From positions 1 to 5,715 of the forward strand of contig CABQCC010000095.1 of the NCBI GenBank assembly GCA_902462495.1: 5,715 nt of DNA, read 5' to 3'. Below are positions 1-5,715 of the stretch, one piece after another. Origin of the DNA: an uncultured Eubacterium sp. (GTDB lineage: Bacteria > Bacillota > Clostridia > Oscillospirales > Acutalibacteraceae). A model generated the notes under the pieces. The model saw only the letters and a program-made list of their open reading frames with translations. It was not told where the DNA came from and did no database searches. Both the position numbers and the translations under genes were made by a program. Numbering within the stretch: position 1 is the first letter of the stretch; the number at the start of each line of letters is the position of its first letter.

Positions 1-358
1 GAAAATCACTGTTTTCACCTACAAGCCAAAGCTTGAGGGTGACATTCCTGTTATCTGTTGTGCACAGCTTTCCCGTGGTACAGAGGGCAGAGGCAAAACA
101 CATACACCTCAGTTATCAGACCTTCGTGAATCGGGCTCTATCGAGCAGGATGCTGATATTGTTATGTTCCTGTATCGTCCTGATTATTACAGAAACGAAC
201 TTTCCGAAGAAGAGCGTGATGAGGTTGATGAAAATCTCACAGAACTTATCGTGGCTAAAAACCGTCACGGCGGCGTCGGAACAATTCAGCTAACCTTTGA
301 TAAGGAATTCACAAGATTTAGAAGTATAGACAATGTTAGAGATTACAGCCAAAGCTGA
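1..358 (+). CDS. dnaB: Replicative DNA helicase DnaB, C-terminal part (5' end outside window)
   Basis: This is the 3' end of the gene for the hexameric replicative helicase, which unwinds DNA ahead of the replisome using ATP. The codon phase starts at base 2 and the visible part is 118 residues ending at TGA 356-358. It shows the RecA-like domain end: the stretch PVICCAQLSRG (helicase motif H3 region, with the Gln after the beta strand), then LSDLRESGSIEQDADIVMFL, which is almost invariant in DnaB, and the H4 region AKNRHGGVGTIQLTF with the arginine/lysine residues that act across the subunit interface. Compared with remembered E. coli and B. subtilis DnaB, the helix just before the H3 strand (bases about 20-46) appears about three residues short. 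The last 26 bases overlap tilS, so the two are probably co-transcribed and perhaps translationally coupled. Identification is firm; the promoter and the N-terminal domain lie upstream of the window. Confidence 0.93.
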   Translation, partial: KITVFTYKPKLEGDIPVICCAQLSRGTEGRGKTHTPQLSDLRESGSIEQDADIVMFLYRPDYYRNELSEEERDEVDENLTELIVAKNRHGGVGTIQLTFDKEFTRFRSIDNVRDYSQS

Positions 359-1649
359 TTTGCTTGTTAAAAAATATAATATGCTGTCACACGGCGATTT
401 TGTTGTTGTCGGTGTTTCGGGCGGTCCTGATTCAATGGCGCTTTTATGCTATCTTCTTTCAAAAAAGGAAGAACTTGATTTGCGTATTTTGGTTGCAAAT
501 GTAGAGCACGGCATAAGGGGCAAGGAATCTGTTGCAGACACAGAGTTTGTAAAGCAGTTTTGCAAAAGCAAAGATGTTGAATTTGCAACAATTTCTATAA
601 ACGCTGTTGATGAAGCAAAGCAAAACTCATTGGGCGTTGAGGAATATTCAAGAATCAAAAGATATGAATTTTTCAATTCATTCAATCCCGATAAAATCGC
701 AACTGCACACAATCTTTCCGATAATGTCGAAACTGTGCTGTTTCGTATGTCGAGAGGCACTTCTGCAAAGGGTTTGTGCGGTATTCCGCCTTTAAGAGAC
801 AATATTATCCGACCGCTTCTTACTTGTACGGGTGAAGAAATCAGACAGGCTTGTAAAAATAACGGTATTCCTTTTAGGACTGACAGCACAAATTTTGACG
901 ACGCTTACAGTCGTAATCATATCAGACAAAACATTGTTCCTCTTTTCAAGAGACTCAATCCGTCTTTTGAAACAACGGTTTCAAGAATGATTGAAAGTAT
1001 AAACGAGGACGAAAGTTTTATTAATTCGGTAGTTAATGATTGCTATAAACAGTGTTTTGATAACGAGGCTTTGGATGTTTCGTTACTTAATTCTTATAAT
1101 GTTGCTGTTGCAAAGCGAGTTATCATCAAGTATTTGTCTGCATACGGCGTGGCTGTTGATGATTGTCATCTTTGCGGAATTATTGAATTAATCAAGTCAA
1201 ACGGCAAGTTCCAAATTGCAAATGACAATTTTGTCGTTTGCGAAAAGGGTAAATTGCGATATGCAAAAATGAATCAAACCGTTGATTTCGGCAATCTATT
1301 TGTGAATAAACAAATAATAACTAACAAAGAATTTTTAACTAACTGTAAATTATGGCTTGAAAAATTTGACTTCTTTTGCGACTGTGATAAAATAAGTGGT
1401 AATATTTGTGTCAGAGGCAGAATGGAAAACGACAAAATTTCGCCTGCCGGCAGAGGGTGCACAAAGACACTTAAAAAGCTTTTTAACGAGCTCGGCATAA
1501 ATATTGAAAAAAGAGCCTGCATTCCGATTATATGCGATGATAAAGGCGTTATCGGAGTTTACGGCTATTGTGTTGACGAAAGGGTAAAGCCCGATTCTTC
1601 AACAAAAAATATTCTTCTATTAAAGATTCTTTTGGAGGACAAAATTTAA
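333..1649 (+). CDS. tilS: tRNA(Ile)-lysidine synthetase TilS
   Basis: TilS is a cytoplasmic, ATP-dependent enzyme that attaches lysine to C34 of the CAU-anticodon tRNA-Ile, so that the tRNA reads AUA and is charged with isoleucine; it is normally essential. The 438-residue protein has the N-type PP-loop SGGPDS at residues 29-34, VEHGIRG at 57-63 (family form HxNHxLRG, the first His here being Asn), the segment TAHNLSDNVETVLFRMSRGT at 124-143, and RTDSTNFDDAYSRNHIR at 182-198. A substrate-binding middle domain follows, then the typical TilS C-terminal domain at about 358-420 (GRMENDKISPAGRG, then KKLFNELGI). Length fits bacterial TilS. ATG 333 is chosen because it keeps the usual N-terminal helix before the PP-loop; it has no clear Shine-Dalgarno, which suggests coupling to dnaB, whose end it overlaps by 26 bases. 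ATG 381 is a weaker alternative. The protein is unusually rich in cysteine (18). It overlaps ftsH by one base. Confidence 0.95.
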   Translation: MLEITAKADLLVKKYNMLSHGDFVVVGVSGGPDSMALLCYLLSKKEELDLRILVANVEHGIRGKESVADTEFVKQFCKSKDVEFATISINAVDEAKQNSLGVEEYSRIKRYEFFNSFNPDKIATAHNLSDNVETVLFRMSRGTSAKGLCGIPPLRDNIIRPLLTCTGEEIRQACKNNGIPFRTDSTNFDDAYSRNHIRQNIVPLFKRLNPSFETTVSRMIESINEDESFINSVVNDCYKQCFDNEALDVSLLNSYNVAVAKRVIIKYLSAYGVAVDDCHLCGIIELIKSNGKFQIANDNFVVCEKGKLRYAKMNQTVDFGNLFVNKQIITNKEFLTNCKLWLEKFDFFCDCDKISGNICVRGRMENDKISPAGRGCTKTLKKLFNELGINIEKRACIPIICDDKGVIGVYGYCVDERVKPDSSTKNILLLKILLEDKI

Positions 1650-3643
1650 TGCGAAAAAATCTTTCTCAAAATTGGAAATCAATAATATTTTATATTTTGA
1701 TTCCGATTATGCTCATCGGTGCAATATTTTTGTTTTCTGGTCAAAACAGAAATGCTGTCACAACAAATTACAGCGAGATTGTAAATTTGTTTCGCACCGA
1801 TAAGGTAAGTGAGTACGAACTTGATTTGAGTTCGGGTCAGTTGACCTATAAACTCACTACCGACAAAAAGGGAACTATCAACAAATATACAGTTCCGAGT
1901 GTATCATATTTTCTTGATGATATCAGCGATTATGTTAAAGATTACAATGATGCTCATCCTAATAAGCCTATAACCTATAACTACAAAAAAGGCTCAACAA
2001 ATACTTGGTGGATGAGTATGTTGCCGACATTTATCTTTACTATCATTATTGTACTGATGTTTGTATGGCTGATGAGGAAAATGACAGGCTCAATTTCGAG
2101 TGAAACCAATCGGACTTTAGGCTTTGGCAAGATAAAATCAAAAACACAGTCGGGCGAGGAATCCGACAAAAAGTTTGAAGATGTTGCGGGTTGCGAAGAG
2201 GAAAAAGCAGAGCTTGAAGAACTTGTTGACTTCCTTAAAAACAGCGAAAAATACACCGAACTCGGTGCAAGAATTCCAAAGGGCGTGCTTCTTGTAGGCC
2301 CTCCGGGTACAGGTAAAACCTTGCTTGCCAAGGCTGTTGCAGGCGAAGCAGGTGCGCCTTTCTTGAGCATTTCGGGTTCTGATTTTGTTGAAATGTATGT
2401 CGGTGTCGGTGCGTCTCGTGTTCGTGACTTGTTTGAACAAGCAAAGAAAAAAGCACCTTGCATCGTATTTATCGATGAAATTGATGCAGTAGGCCGTCAT
2501 CGTGGCACAGGTATGGGCGGCGGTAACGATGAAAGAGAGCAAACCCTTAATCAGCTTCTTGTTGAGATGGACGGTTTCGGCTCAAATTCAGGCGTTATTG
2601 TCATTGCGGCAACAAACAGACCTGATGTTCTTGACCCTGCACTTCTCCGTCCGGGAAGATTTGACAGACAGATTACCGTTAACCGTCCTGATGCACAGGG
2701 CAGAGAGGATATACTCAAAGTTCATTCAAAGGGCAAGCCTCTTGCTCCCGATGTTGACTTGCACGAAATTGCTAAGGACACAATCGGATTTACAGGTGCA
2801 GACCTTGAAAATCTTATGAACGAAGCTGCACTTCTTGCTGTCAGAAGAAAGAAGAAAGCTATCACGCTTCAAGATATTATTGATGCCACATCAAGAGTTG
2901 AACTTGGTACAGAAAAGAAATCTCACAAGTTTTCGGATAAAGCAAAGAAACTCACCGCTTTCCACGAAGCGGGTCACGCTGTTGCATCTTTCTACACCGA
3001 GGGTCACGACCCTGTAAGAGAAATCTCGATTGTTCCTCGTGGACTTGGTGCAGGTGGTTACACTTGGTACACTCCACAGGAGGAAAATTACAATTCTCGT
3101 AAAGAAATGCTCGATAACCTTGTTTCGATGTTTGGCGGTCGTGTTGCAGAAGCACTTGCGCTTGATGACATTTCAACAGGTGCATCAAACGACCTTCAGC
3201 GTGCAACCGAGATTGTTCGTGATATGGTAATCAAGTACGGTATGAGCGAGAATATCGGTCCTGTTGTTTATGACAGCGGTAACGGTGAAGTGTTCCTCGG
3301 CAAGGACTACGGCCATGTAAACAATTATTCAGAGGCTACTTCGGCTCGTATTGATGCAGAGGTTGAAAAGATTATGCGTGAAGCATACGAAAAAACTGTT
3401 GCAATTCTCAAAGAGCATTATGACAAACTAGAACTTGTTGCAAACACTCTTCTTGAAAAAGAAAAGATTTCGGGTGAAGAATTTGAGTCTTTGATGAAGT
3501 TCGGTACACTCCCGACTTCAGAAGAAACATCTTCAACCGATGATGCTCCCGCAGAAATTGAAACCGTTGCAGAAGCACAAAGTGAAGTGATTGAAACATC
3601 ACAAGCAACTCAAACCGAAAACACGGAAAATACGGAAAAATAA
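1649..3643 (+). CDS. ftsH: ATP-dependent zinc metalloprotease FtsH
   Basis: FtsH is a membrane-anchored hexameric AAA+ protease that extracts and degrades misfolded membrane proteins and some regulators. The 664-residue protein has transmembrane segment 1 at about 11-30, an extracytoplasmic domain at 31-120, and transmembrane segment 2 at about 121-142. The AAA+ domain has Walker A GPPGTGKT (217-224), pore loop MYVGVG (249-254), Walker B VFIDEID (273-279) and the second region of homology ending in RPGRFDR (334-340). The M41 protease domain has zinc motif HEAGH (439-443) and the third ligand Asp515 in STGASNDLQRAT. The pore aromatic is Tyr250, where E. coli has Phe. The tail after about residue 620 is acidic, rich in Thr, Ser and Glu, and probably disordered. 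The start is supported by GGAGG at 1634-1638, ten bases upstream; ATG 1649 shares a base with the tilS stop. A hairpin follows the gene. All catalytic motifs look intact. Confidence 0.98.
   Translation: MRKNLSQNWKSIIFYILIPIMLIGAIFLFSGQNRNAVTTNYSEIVNLFRTDKVSEYELDLSSGQLTYKLTTDKKGTINKYTVPSVSYFLDDISDYVKDYNDAHPNKPITYNYKKGSTNTWWMSMLPTFIFTIIIVLMFVWLMRKMTGSISSETNRTLGFGKIKSKTQSGEESDKKFEDVAGCEEEKAELEELVDFLKNSEKYTELGARIPKGVLLVGPPGTGKTLLAKAVAGEAGAPFLSISGSDFVEMYVGVGASRVRDLFEQAKKKAPCIVFIDEIDAVGRHRGTGMGGGNDEREQTLNQLLVEMDGFGSNSGVIVIAATNRPDVLDPALLRPGRFDRQITVNRPDAQGREDILKVHSKGKPLAPDVDLHEIAKDTIGFTGADLENLMNEAALLAVRRKKKAITLQDIIDATSRVELGTEKKSHKFSDKAKKLTAFHEAGHAVASFYTEGHDPVREISIVPRGLGAGGYTWYTPQEENYNSRKEMLDNLVSMFGGRVAEALALDDISTGASNDLQRATEIVRDMVIKYGMSENIGPVVYDSGNGEVFLGKDYGHVNNYSEATSARIDAEVEKIMREAYEKTVAILKEHYDKLELVANTLLEKEKISGEEFESLMKFGTLPTSEETSSTDDAPAEIETVAEAQSEVIETSQATQTENTENTEK
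3614..3640 (+). repeat. Three imperfect 9-bp tandem repeats in the ftsH 3' end
   Basis: The last nine sense codons of ftsH are three copies of a 9-base unit: ACCGAAAAC, ACGGAAAAT and ACGGAAAAA, encoding TEN-TEN-TEK. The unit lies in the disordered acidic tail, where small in-frame repeat changes should be tolerated. It is seen directly; growth by replication slippage is inference. Confidence 0.7.
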
Positions 3644-3646
3644 ACA

Positions 3647-3674
3647 AAACGGCGTAGCATCGGTTACGCCGTTT
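3647..3674 (+). terminator. Rho-independent-type terminator after ftsH
   Basis: A hairpin starts four bases after the ftsH stop. AAACGGCGTA (3647-3656) pairs exactly with TACGCCGTTT (3665-3674). A G-T wobble and one more C-G pair extend it inward to a 12-pair stem with an ATCG loop (3659-3662). The T-richness is modest: TTT at the stem end and then AATTTAT. It probably ends the dnaB-tilS-ftsH transcript and separates it from the next gene. Confidence 0.8.
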
Positions 3675-3685
3675 AATTTATGTAC

Positions 3686-3714
3686 TTGTTTATGTGTAAA
3701 GCGTATGTTATATT
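3686..3714 (+). promoter_or_regulatory. Putative sigma-A promoter for the GNAT gene
   Basis: A -35-like TTGTTT (3686-3691) and a -10 TATATT (3709-3714) are separated by 17 bases, with a TG one base before the -10 (3706-3707), which makes an extended -10 element. Transcription would start near 3721, leaving a leader of only about 11 bases that is mostly the ribosome binding site. The -35 is imperfect, so the call is moderate. Confidence 0.5.
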
Positions 3715-3731
3715 AGTCTTGAGGTGATTTT

Positions 3732-4154
3732 ATGCTTAGAGAAGCTAAGGTAAATGATTATTTGGGAATATGTAAAGTAGCAACTGACGATTTGGGTTAT
3801 AAATGTGAACCGGAGCTTGTAAAATACAGGCTTGAAAATATTGACACAAACCGTGAAAAGGTTTATGTGGCAGAAACAGAAGGTAAAATTGTCGGTTTTG
3901 TCCACGCTGAAATGTATAATACTTTGTATTATAAAAGTATGGTCAATCTTCTGGGGTTAGCCGTGAATAGTGAGTTCAGACATAAAGGCTATGGTAGAGC
4001 ACTTCTCGGTGAAGTTGAAACTTGGGCAAAAAATAAAGGTGTTGATTTAATTAGGGTTAATTCCGGTTTTTCACGAAAAGAGGCTCACGCATTTTACCGT
4101 AACTTAGGCTATGATAATGAAAAAGAACAAATCCGATTTTTGAAACAATTATAA
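3732..4154 (+). CDS. GNAT-family N-acetyltransferase, substrate unknown
   Basis: This 140-residue protein spans a complete small GNAT fold. Such enzymes transfer an acetyl group from acetyl-CoA to an amine on a small molecule, peptide or protein. Visible features are the beta hairpin VYVAETEGKIVGFVHAEM (44-61), motif A LAVNSEFRHKGYGRALL (76-92) with the acetyl-CoA pyrophosphate-binding RxxGxG signature (Arg83, Gly86, Gly88), and motif B around EAHAFYRNLGY (117-127), where Tyr122 sits where the general acid often lies. The start is well supported: GAGG at 3721-3724, seven bases before the ATG. The gene stands alone between two hairpins, so its neighbours say nothing about the substrate. Resemblance to aminoglycoside- or ribosomal-protein-acetylating members is only at family level, and no specific role can be assigned. 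Confidence 0.88.
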   Translation: MLREAKVNDYLGICKVATDDLGYKCEPELVKYRLENIDTNREKVYVAETEGKIVGFVHAEMYNTLYYKSMVNLLGLAVNSEFRHKGYGRALLGEVETWAKNKGVDLIRVNSGFSRKEAHAFYRNLGYDNEKEQIRFLKQL

Positions 4155-4173
4155 AAGCATATATCAAATATAA

Positions 4174-4202
4174 AAAGTGTGCATAGTTAAAATGCACACT
4201 TT
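4174..4202. terminator. Bidirectional terminator between two convergent genes
   Basis: AAAGTGTGCAT (4174-4184) pairs exactly with ATGCACACTTT (4192-4202): an 11-bp stem with a 7-base loop. On the + strand it is followed by a T-rich run (TTTAATTATTT), 19 bases after the GNAT stop. On the - strand it is followed by TTTTTATATTT, 6 bases after the kinase stop. The geometry suits termination from both sides. Confidence 0.82.
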
Positions 4203-4208
4203 AATTAT

Positions 4209-5126
4209 TTATTCTATAAATGATTTGTACTTTTCAAAATAATTGAGCAACTCTTGCTCCGTATTGTATGCAGAAAGAGCGCCGACTTTTGTTACAGCCT
4301 TGCCGCCTGTAATGTTGCCGAGGAGTACACATTCTTTGAGCGGCTTGTCATAGAATAGTCCGTACATAAACCCTGAAAGAAAAGCGTCACCGGCACCTGT
4401 TGAATCAACATTTTTGAATTCGTCAATACTCGGTACAAAGAAACTGCCGTTTTCGTCAATTCCGATACAACCATCTTTGTCAACTTTTACAACAACATTA
4501 TCAAAATATTTTGTAAGTGCTTGTGCGGCTTCTTCGGGAGTTGATGTGTTGCTTATCTTTTTTGCTTCCTTTTGGTTTGGTGTGTAATAATCGGCTATTT
4601 CAAGATAGTCTGCGTATTTTTCAAAGTTCATATCGTCATCCCATCCCGTATCAAGTACAAGCTTTGTTCCACCTTCATGAAGTTTTTTGTACACATCCAA
4701 AAATCCGCCAAGTTGCATCATTGTGATTTTGCTGCCTTTGGCTATTTGAAAAAACTTTTCTTTTGCATTATCGTCAGCTTCAATAGAACCTTTGCCGTAT
4801 GTAAAAAATGTTCTGTCCTTAGGTAATATAATTGCCGATGTGATATTGAGCGGAATTTTATCGCCCTCATAAAGATTTGTCGGTTCAACGCCATTTTGTA
4901 AAAATTTGTCCTTGGCAAATTCCGAAAAGATGTCAGTTCCGAGTTCCGTAGCGATTTTGGTTTCAATTCCGAGTCTGCCGAGGTTAATAAGTGTAGCCGG
5001 CAAACCGCCGCCGAGTTGTAAGTCAAAATCCGTGCAGTAAAGTTCTTCACCTACATCCGGTATTCTTTCCATTCCCTGATAGAGCAGGTCAACATTTGTT
5101 GCACCCGCACCTGCTATAAAAGCCAT
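4209..5126 (-). CDS. PfkB-family carbohydrate or nucleoside kinase
   Basis: This is a complete 305-residue member of the ribokinase/PfkB superfamily, soluble kinases that phosphorylate a sugar, sugar phosphate or nucleoside hydroxyl with ATP. The N-terminal signature region carries LQLGGGLPATLINLGRLG (37-53), where the GG contacts substrate. An NxxE motif (Asn184-Glu187, in TPNQKEAKKI) is expected to help bind magnesium and phosphate. The C-terminal signature NVDSTGAGDAFLSGFMYGL (239-257) contains the anion hole GAGD, with Asp247 as likely catalytic base. Length is typical. The start is set by AAGGAGA (5133-5139 on this strand), six bases from the ATG. It is a single-gene unit with its own strong promoter, convergent with the GNAT gene and divergent from pyrC. 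Substrate cannot be read from the sequence: ribokinase-like, fructokinase-like and adenosine kinase-like members share these motifs. A nucleoside role would fit the pyrC neighbour, but that is speculation. Confidence 0.92.
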   Translation of the reverse strand: MAFIAGAGATNVDLLYQGMERIPDVGEELYCTDFDLQLGGGLPATLINLGRLGIETKIATELGTDIFSEFAKDKFLQNGVEPTNLYEGDKIPLNITSAIILPKDRTFFTYGKGSIEADDNAKEKFFQIAKGSKITMMQLGGFLDVYKKLHEGGTKLVLDTGWDDDMNFEKYADYLEIADYYTPNQKEAKKISNTSTPEEAAQALTKYFDNVVVKVDKDGCIGIDENGSFFVPSIDEFKNVDSTGAGDAFLSGFMYGLFYDKPLKECVLLGNITGGKAVTKVGALSAYNTEQELLNYFEKYKSFIE

Positions 5127-5161
5127 AGCGTATCTCCTTTATATGAACAAATTATAATTTA

Positions 5162-5190
5162 ATTATATTGCTTCAAACTTTTTATGTCAA
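5162..5190 (-). promoter_or_regulatory. Consensus sigma-A promoter of the kinase gene
   Basis: On the minus strand a perfect TTGACA (5185-5190) is separated by exactly 17 bases from a perfect TATAAT (5162-5167). The start point would be near 5155, giving a leader of about 29 bases that includes AAGGAGA at 5133-5139. There is no room for a riboswitch or attenuator, so any control would act on initiation. Confidence 0.85.
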
Positions 5191-5235
5191 TAAATCCGGT
5201 ATATAAAAATATTTGTTTAATTTCTTAATTTTCGG

Positions 5236-5264
5236 TTGACTATTTTGCTGATTTATTATATAAT
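5236..5264 (+). promoter_or_regulatory. Near-consensus sigma-A promoter of pyrC
   Basis: TTGACT (5236-5241), a 17-base spacer and a perfect TATAAT (5259-5264) point into pyrC. Transcription would start near 5271, about 16 bases before the ATG. That is too short for a PyrR-type attenuator, so the pyrimidine control by leader RNA common in Firmicutes is not visible here. A 6-bp inverted repeat, TTTCGG (5230-5235) and CCGAAA (5271-5276), flanks the promoter and could be an operator or chance. Confidence 0.82.
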
Positions 5265-5275
5265 TAAATTCCGAA

Positions 5276-5280
5276 AGAGG
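5276..5280 (+). promoter_or_regulatory. Ribosome binding site that fixes the pyrC start
   Basis: AGAGG lies six bases upstream of ATG 5287. This supports 5287 over the upstream in-frame TTG at 5236, which falls inside the -35 box of the promoter and so could not be in the main transcript. Confidence 0.75.
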
Positions 5281-5286
5281 TGCGAT

Positions 5287-5697
5287 ATGACAACACTAAT
5301 TAAGGGCGCTTTCGTATATGCGGGAGCGGGATTTTCAAAACTTGATGTTCTAATTAAAGACGGTAAAATCAATACCCTTGGTACCTCCATTTCTTCAAAT
5401 GGAGTTGACGCTGTTTTTTTTGCACAGGATAAGTATTTAATTCCGGGTTTCGTGGATGTTCATGTACATCTCAGAGAGCCCGGTTTTTCTTATAAAGAGA
5501 CGATTAGGACAGGCACTCTTGCAGCTGCCAAGGGCGGATACACCGCTGTTTGCCCAATGCCTAATATCAATCCTGTTCCTGACAGCGTCGAGAATATCGG
5601 TATTGAACTTGATTTAATCAAAAAAGATGCGGTAATCAACACCTACCCGTTTGCTTCAATTACAAAGGGAAGAAAAGGCAGAGGAGAACTCCTTTGA
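5287..5697 (+). CDS. pyrC: Dihydroorotase, N-terminal part; frame interrupted by TGA
   Basis: Dihydroorotase is the zinc-dependent amidohydrolase that cyclises carbamoyl-aspartate to dihydroorotate in pyrimidine synthesis. The open frame encodes 136 residues: the N-terminal beta segment (about 1-50), then LIPGFVDVHVHLREPG (51-66) with the metal-binding HxH (His59, His61) and substrate Arg63, AAAKGGYTAVCPMPNINP (79-96) with substrate Asn93, and YPFASITKG (120-128). This pattern is the class I (Firmicute-type) enzyme, normally a little over 400 residues, so the frame ends at about one third of the expected length. It stops at TGA 5695-5697, just where the family continues with ELxDF and later FSDDG. 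In the +1 frame from GAC 5696 the sequence reads DGFASGA, which would restore the expected Asp after GELL. Thus there is an apparent frameshift. The short product alone would lack the remaining catalytic residues. The rest of the gene lies beyond the window. Confidence 0.85.
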   Translation: MTTLIKGAFVYAGAGFSKLDVLIKDGKINTLGTSISSNGVDAVFFAQDKYLIPGFVDVHVHLREPGFSYKETIRTGTLAAAKGGYTAVCPMPNINPVPDSVENIGIELDLIKKDAVINTYPFASITKGRKGRGELL

Positions 5698-5715
5698 CGG
5701 TTTTGCTTCGGGTGC
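5682..5715 (+). other. Apparent +1 frameshift site in pyrC, prfB-like CTTTGAC
   Basis: The pyrC frame ends CTT TGA C (5692-5698). This is the slippery heptamer of prfB programmed frameshifting: the Leu tRNA slips from CUU to UUU and translation resumes at GAC. A purine-rich Shine-Dalgarno-like AGGAG lies at 5682-5686, five bases before CTT; in E. coli prfB the gap is three, so spacing is not optimal. From 5696 the +1 frame stays open to the window end, but that is only seven codons' worth. An ordinary one-base insertion in CTCCTTTGAC, real or from sequencing, would look the same. Confidence 0.5.

Noticed and set aside
449..889. 146-codon minus-strand open frame opposite tilS
   Set aside because: It overlaps the conserved PP-loop domain of tilS and looks like an antisense shadow.
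1981..2542. Long minus-strand open frames inside ftsH (up to 160 codons)
   Set aside because: They lie wholly opposite the highly conserved AAA+ region of ftsH, have no ribosome binding site that I can see and resemble no family; they are shadows of codon bias.
5236..5286. Longer pyrC start at TTG 5236, adding 17 residues
   Set aside because: The TTG is the first part of the -35 box and the added residues (TILLIYYIIKFRKRCD) do not resemble the family. ATG 5287 has a good ribosome binding site.
5682..5693. AGGAG...CTCCT as a terminator or regulatory hairpin in pyrC
   Set aside because: The stem is only four to five base pairs with a tiny loop, inside a coding region, without a T-tract; it is noted only as context for the frameshift site.
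5695..5697. TGA in pyrC as a reassigned codon or selenocysteine
   Set aside because: dnaB ends properly at a TGA and the genes use TGG for Trp. Reading through in the same frame gives RFCFGC, which does not match dihydroorotase, whereas the +1 frame does.

Overview
The window looks like a chromosomal housekeeping segment from a moderately AT-rich, low-GC Gram-positive bacterium, most likely a Clostridia-type Firmicute (perhaps Oscillospirales/Ruminococcaceae-like). This rests on the protein flavour (DnaB, TilS, FtsH), strong purine-rich Shine-Dalgarno sites, sigma-A type promoters and the tilS-ftsH linkage typical of Firmicutes. The taxonomic call is inference from gene order and family resemblance; no rRNA or other marker is present.

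Layout. Bases 1-3643 (+) form one run of tightly packed genes: the 3' end of a replicative DNA helicase gene (dnaB), overlapping by 26 bases the tRNA-Ile lysidine synthetase gene tilS, which overlaps by one base the membrane AAA+ metalloprotease gene ftsH. The hpt gene that usually lies between tilS and ftsH in Bacillus and relatives is absent. A 12-bp hairpin (3647-3674) closes this operon. A single GNAT acetyltransferase gene (3732-4154, +) follows with its own promoter. It converges on a PfkB-family sugar/nucleoside kinase gene (4209-5126, -), and one hairpin (4174-4202) with T-rich flanks on both strands can terminate both. The kinase gene and a dihydroorotase gene (pyrC, from 5287, +) are divergent; their 160-bp shared upstream region holds two near-perfect sigma-A promoters back to back.

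Function. The first operon joins replication, tRNA decoding fidelity and membrane protein quality control. The second half is metabolic: an acetyltransferase of unknown substrate, a carbohydrate or nucleoside kinase, and a pyrimidine biosynthesis enzyme. Nothing in the window looks like a mobile element, CRISPR array, RNA gene or defence system.

Most unusual point. The pyrC reading frame stops after 136 codons at a TGA, inside the conserved dihydroorotase region, and family-like sequence appears to resume in the +1 frame. The junction reads CTT TGA C, the same heptamer used for programmed +1 frameshifting in prfB (release factor 2), with a purine-rich Shine-Dalgarno-like stretch just upstream. 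It may be a one-base insertion or sequencing error, a real mutation, or a programmed frameshift. Only 18 bases of window remain after the stop, so this cannot be settled here.
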